Positions 62,342 through 64,000 of a DNA stretch of 64,000 bases are shown here, one piece after another. Both the position numbers and the translations under genes were made by a program. The stretch comes from CAXBCP01 sp038120765 (lineage in GTDB: Bacteria > Pseudomonadota > Alphaproteobacteria > MPNO01 > UBA830): positions 1 through 64,000 of the forward strand of contig JAYOMI010000002.1 of NCBI GenBank assembly GCA_038120765.1. The letters are read 5' to 3'. The notes beneath the pieces were generated by a model. The model was not told where the DNA came from, did not search any database, and worked only from the letters and a program-made list of their open reading frames with translations. Every line of letters starts with the position of its first letter. Positions within the stretch are counted from its first letter, which is position 1.

Positions 62342-63558
62342 TTCTTCCGGGCGTTCATCAGGCGCAGACGCAGGGCGTTCAGCTTGATGAACCCTTCGGC
62401 ATCGCGCTGATCGTAGACGGTGTCCGCCTCGAACGTGACGTGCTGTTCGGAATACAGGCTGACCGGCGATTTACGCCCGACCACGCTGACGCTGCCCTTG
62501 AAGAGCTTCAGGCGCACCGTGCCGGAAACGTATTTCTGGCTTTCGTCCACCGCCGCCTGGATCATCTCGCGCTCCGGCGCGAACCAGAAGCCGTTATACA
62601 CGAGCTCCGCATAGCGCGGCATGAGCTCGTCCTTCAGGTGCGCGGCGCCCCGGTCGAGCGTGATCGATTCAATGCCGCGATGGGCCGCGATCAGGATCGT
62701 CCCGCCCGGCGTTTCATAGACGCCGCGGGATTTCATGCCGACATAGCGGTTTTCGACGATATCGATGCGCCCGATCCCGTTGGCGCCGCCGAGCTCGTTC
62801 AGCTTCGTCAGCAGGGTCGCGGGCGACATTTCGACACCGTCGACCGCCACCGCATCGCCCTGGTCGAAATCGATCTCGACATAAGTCGGCGTATCGGGCG
62901 CCGCCTCCGGCGACACGGAGCGGGTATACATGGCATCGTCCGCCTCGACCCACGGGTCTTCCAGCGCTTTTCCTTCATAGGAAATATGCAGCAGGTTGGC
63001 GTCCGTCGAGTACGGCGGCTCGTCGATCTTGTCGCGGGAAATGGGAATCTGATGCTCGCGGGCGAACTCCATCAGCTTGGTGCGGGAATCGAGATCCCAT
63101 TCGCGCCAGGGTGCGATCACCTTGATATCCGGCTCCAGCGCGTAGTAACCGAGTTCGAACCGGACCTGGTCGTTGCCCTTGCCGGTCGCCCCGTGGCTCA
63201 CGGCATCGGCGCCGACCTGGCGGGCGATTTCGATCTGGCGCTTGGAGATCAGCGGGCGGGCGATCGAGGTGCCGAGCAGGTAAATGCCTTCGTACAGCGC
63301 GTTGGCGCGGAACATGGGAAACACGAAATCGCGCACGAATTCCTCGCGCAAATCGTCGATGAAGATTTCCTTCACCCCGGCGGCCTGGGCCTTCTGCCGC
63401 GCCGGTTCGACCTCTTCGCCCTGGCCGAGATCGGCGGTGAAGGTCACCACCTCGCAGTTATAGGTTTCCTGCAGCCATTTGAGGATGACGGATGTATCCA
63501 GCCCGCCCGAATAGGCGAGAACGATCTTGTTGACCTCTCCGGGTCTTGGTCCGGCCAT
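62338..63558 (-). CDS. argG: Argininosuccinate synthase
   Basis: 406 residues from the ATG at 63558 with AAAGGGATA upstream; the frame extends 71 codons further without family similarity. AYSGGLDTSVIL is the ATP-binding loop; GATGKGNDQVRFE and EGKALEDPW are conserved. It joins citrulline and aspartate in arginine synthesis. Coupled by ATGA to the EamA gene. Confidence 0.97.
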   Translation of the reverse strand: MAGPRPGEVNKIVLAYSGGLDTSVILKWLQETYNCEVVTFTADLGQGEEVEPARQKAQAAGVKEIFIDDLREEFVRDFVFPMFRANALYEGIYLLGTSIARPLISKRQIEIARQVGADAVSHGATGKGNDQVRFELGYYALEPDIKVIAPWREWDLDSRTKLMEFAREHQIPISRDKIDEPPYSTDANLLHISYEGKALEDPWVEADDAMYTRSVSPEAAPDTPTYVEIDFDQGDAVAVDGVEMSPATLLTKLNELGGANGIGRIDIVENRYVGMKSRGVYETPGGTILIAAHRGIESITLDRGAAHLKDELMPRYAELVYNGFWFAPEREMIQAAVDESQKYVSGTVRLKLFKGSVSVVGRKSPVSLYSEQHVTFEADTVYDQRDAEGFIKLNALRLRLMNARKK

Positions 63559-63620
63559 GTGATATCCCTTTGTTTGATCGCGGCGGAGTATAGGGATTAC
63601 AGCCGGTGCAGCAAGCGGGC

Positions 63621-64000
63621 TTACGCGGATTTCCGCTCCCGCAGGCTTTCGGTTTTGAGCTGGCCGCAGGCGGCGAAAATGTCGCGGCCGCGGGGGGTGC
63701 GCACCGGCGACGAATAGCCGGCCCGGTTCACGATATCGGCAAACGCGGCGATATCCTCGTCGGTCGAGCATTCATACGGCGCACCCGGCCAGGGATTGAA
63801 CGGAATAAGGTTGATCTTGGCCGGGATGCCGCTGATCAGGCGCACCAGTTCGCGGGCATCCGCCGGGGTGTCGTTCACCCCTTTGAGCATGACGTATTCG
63901 AACGTGATCCGCCGGGAATTGCGCGCTTCCGGGTAGGCGCGGCAGGCGTCCAGCAGCTCGGCGATGGGGTATTTCCTGTTAATCGGCACGATTTCGTCGC
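63621..64000 (-). CDS. rlmN: 23S rRNA (adenine-2503-C2)-methyltransferase, C-terminal part
   Basis: The gene runs off the right edge; about 126 C-terminal residues are visible. INRKYPIAELL, YVMLKGVNDTPADA, INLIPFNPWPG and the final FAACGQL, whose Cys is the methyl-carrying catalytic residue, identify RlmN, a radical-SAM enzyme that methylates A2503 of 23S rRNA and A37 of some tRNAs. It lies upstream of argG in the same direction. Confidence 0.95.
   Translation of the reverse strand, partial: DEIVPINRKYPIAELLDACRAYPEARNSRRITFEYVMLKGVNDTPADARELVRLISGIPAKINLIPFNPWPGAPYECSTDEDIAAFADIVNRAGYSSPVRTPRGRDIFAACGQLKTESLRERKSA

Noticed and set aside
1..64000. CRISPR array, prophage or insertion sequence
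   Set aside because: No regularly spaced repeats, transposase, integrase or phage structural gene was found.

Overview
The window is a high-GC chromosomal segment from an alphaproteobacterium, most likely Rhodospirillales or a near relative. Evidence: the gene order rpmH-rnpA-yidD-yidC-engB-argB followed by dapD-dapE-truA-fmt-def-rmuC, a bdhA plus patatin pair, a DUF2336 protein, a tricarboxylate-type (TTT/Bug) solute-binding protein, and many SDR, enoyl-CoA hydratase and Rieske oxygenase genes. It is draft sequence, perhaps metagenomic: six runs of N all lie inside genes, and two further genes are broken by one-base frameshifts.

Layout. 1-5.1 kb: the end of a molybdenum hydroxylase subunit, a VanA-like Rieske oxygenase, a two-subunit soluble fumarate-reductase-like flavoenzyme and a divergent ferritin-like protein. 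5.1-9.4 kb: tkt-gap-pgk. 9.6-13.1 kb: a LolD/MacB-like ABC pair, a His-rich DUF2796 protein and a DUF3299 protein; a Zur-box-like palindrome covers the -35 region of the DUF2796 promoter, so this is a predicted zinc locus. 13.2-15.1 kb: bdhA and patatin. 15.3-20.5 kb: two SDRs, an unusual asparaginase-like protein, a TTT binding protein and a TSUP permease. 20.5-28.5 kb: a seven-gene minus-strand operon (ThDP enzyme, CoA ligase, lipoate-ligase-like, DUF123, enoyl-CoA hydratase, nitronate monooxygenase, 3-hydroxyacyl-CoA dehydrogenase). 28.6-34.3 kb: an MFS permease, a sensor kinase, a tiny secreted Cys-repeat protein, a MerA-like flavoprotein and a TVP38 membrane protein.

34.6-39.0 kb is the ribosome/RNase P/insertase block ending in a frameshifted argB. 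39.1-43.6 kb is a c-di-GMP cluster (PAS-EAL, PAS-GAF-GGDEF, DUF2336). 43.7-50.6 kb holds a nucleotidase, the lysine/peptidoglycan genes dapD-dapE (dapE apparently starts at CTG), truA, fmt, def and rmuC. 50.7-53.5 kb has an HbpS-like protein, a structured intergenic stretch, a small zinc-ribbon protein, a peroxiredoxin, a K+ channel and a secreted nuclease. 53.5-58.8 kb has a BenD-like SDR with a ring-hydroxylating oxygenase, a roughly 16% GC island of about 270 bp, and a GAF-PAS-PAS-histidine kinase with a C-terminal LOV domain. 59.1-64 kb has tRNA-Ala(CGC), yggT, folD, nnrU, an EamA transporter, argG and the end of rlmN.

The most striking item is the peroxiredoxin at 51893-52345. Its only interruption is an in-frame TGA exactly at the peroxidatic cysteine of the TPGCT motif; it is followed at once by a hairpin resembling a bacterial SECIS, and the reading frame then continues to a normal stop and an intrinsic terminator. 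This is a strong candidate for a selenocysteine-containing BCP/AhpC-class peroxiredoxin that ordinary gene callers would miss.
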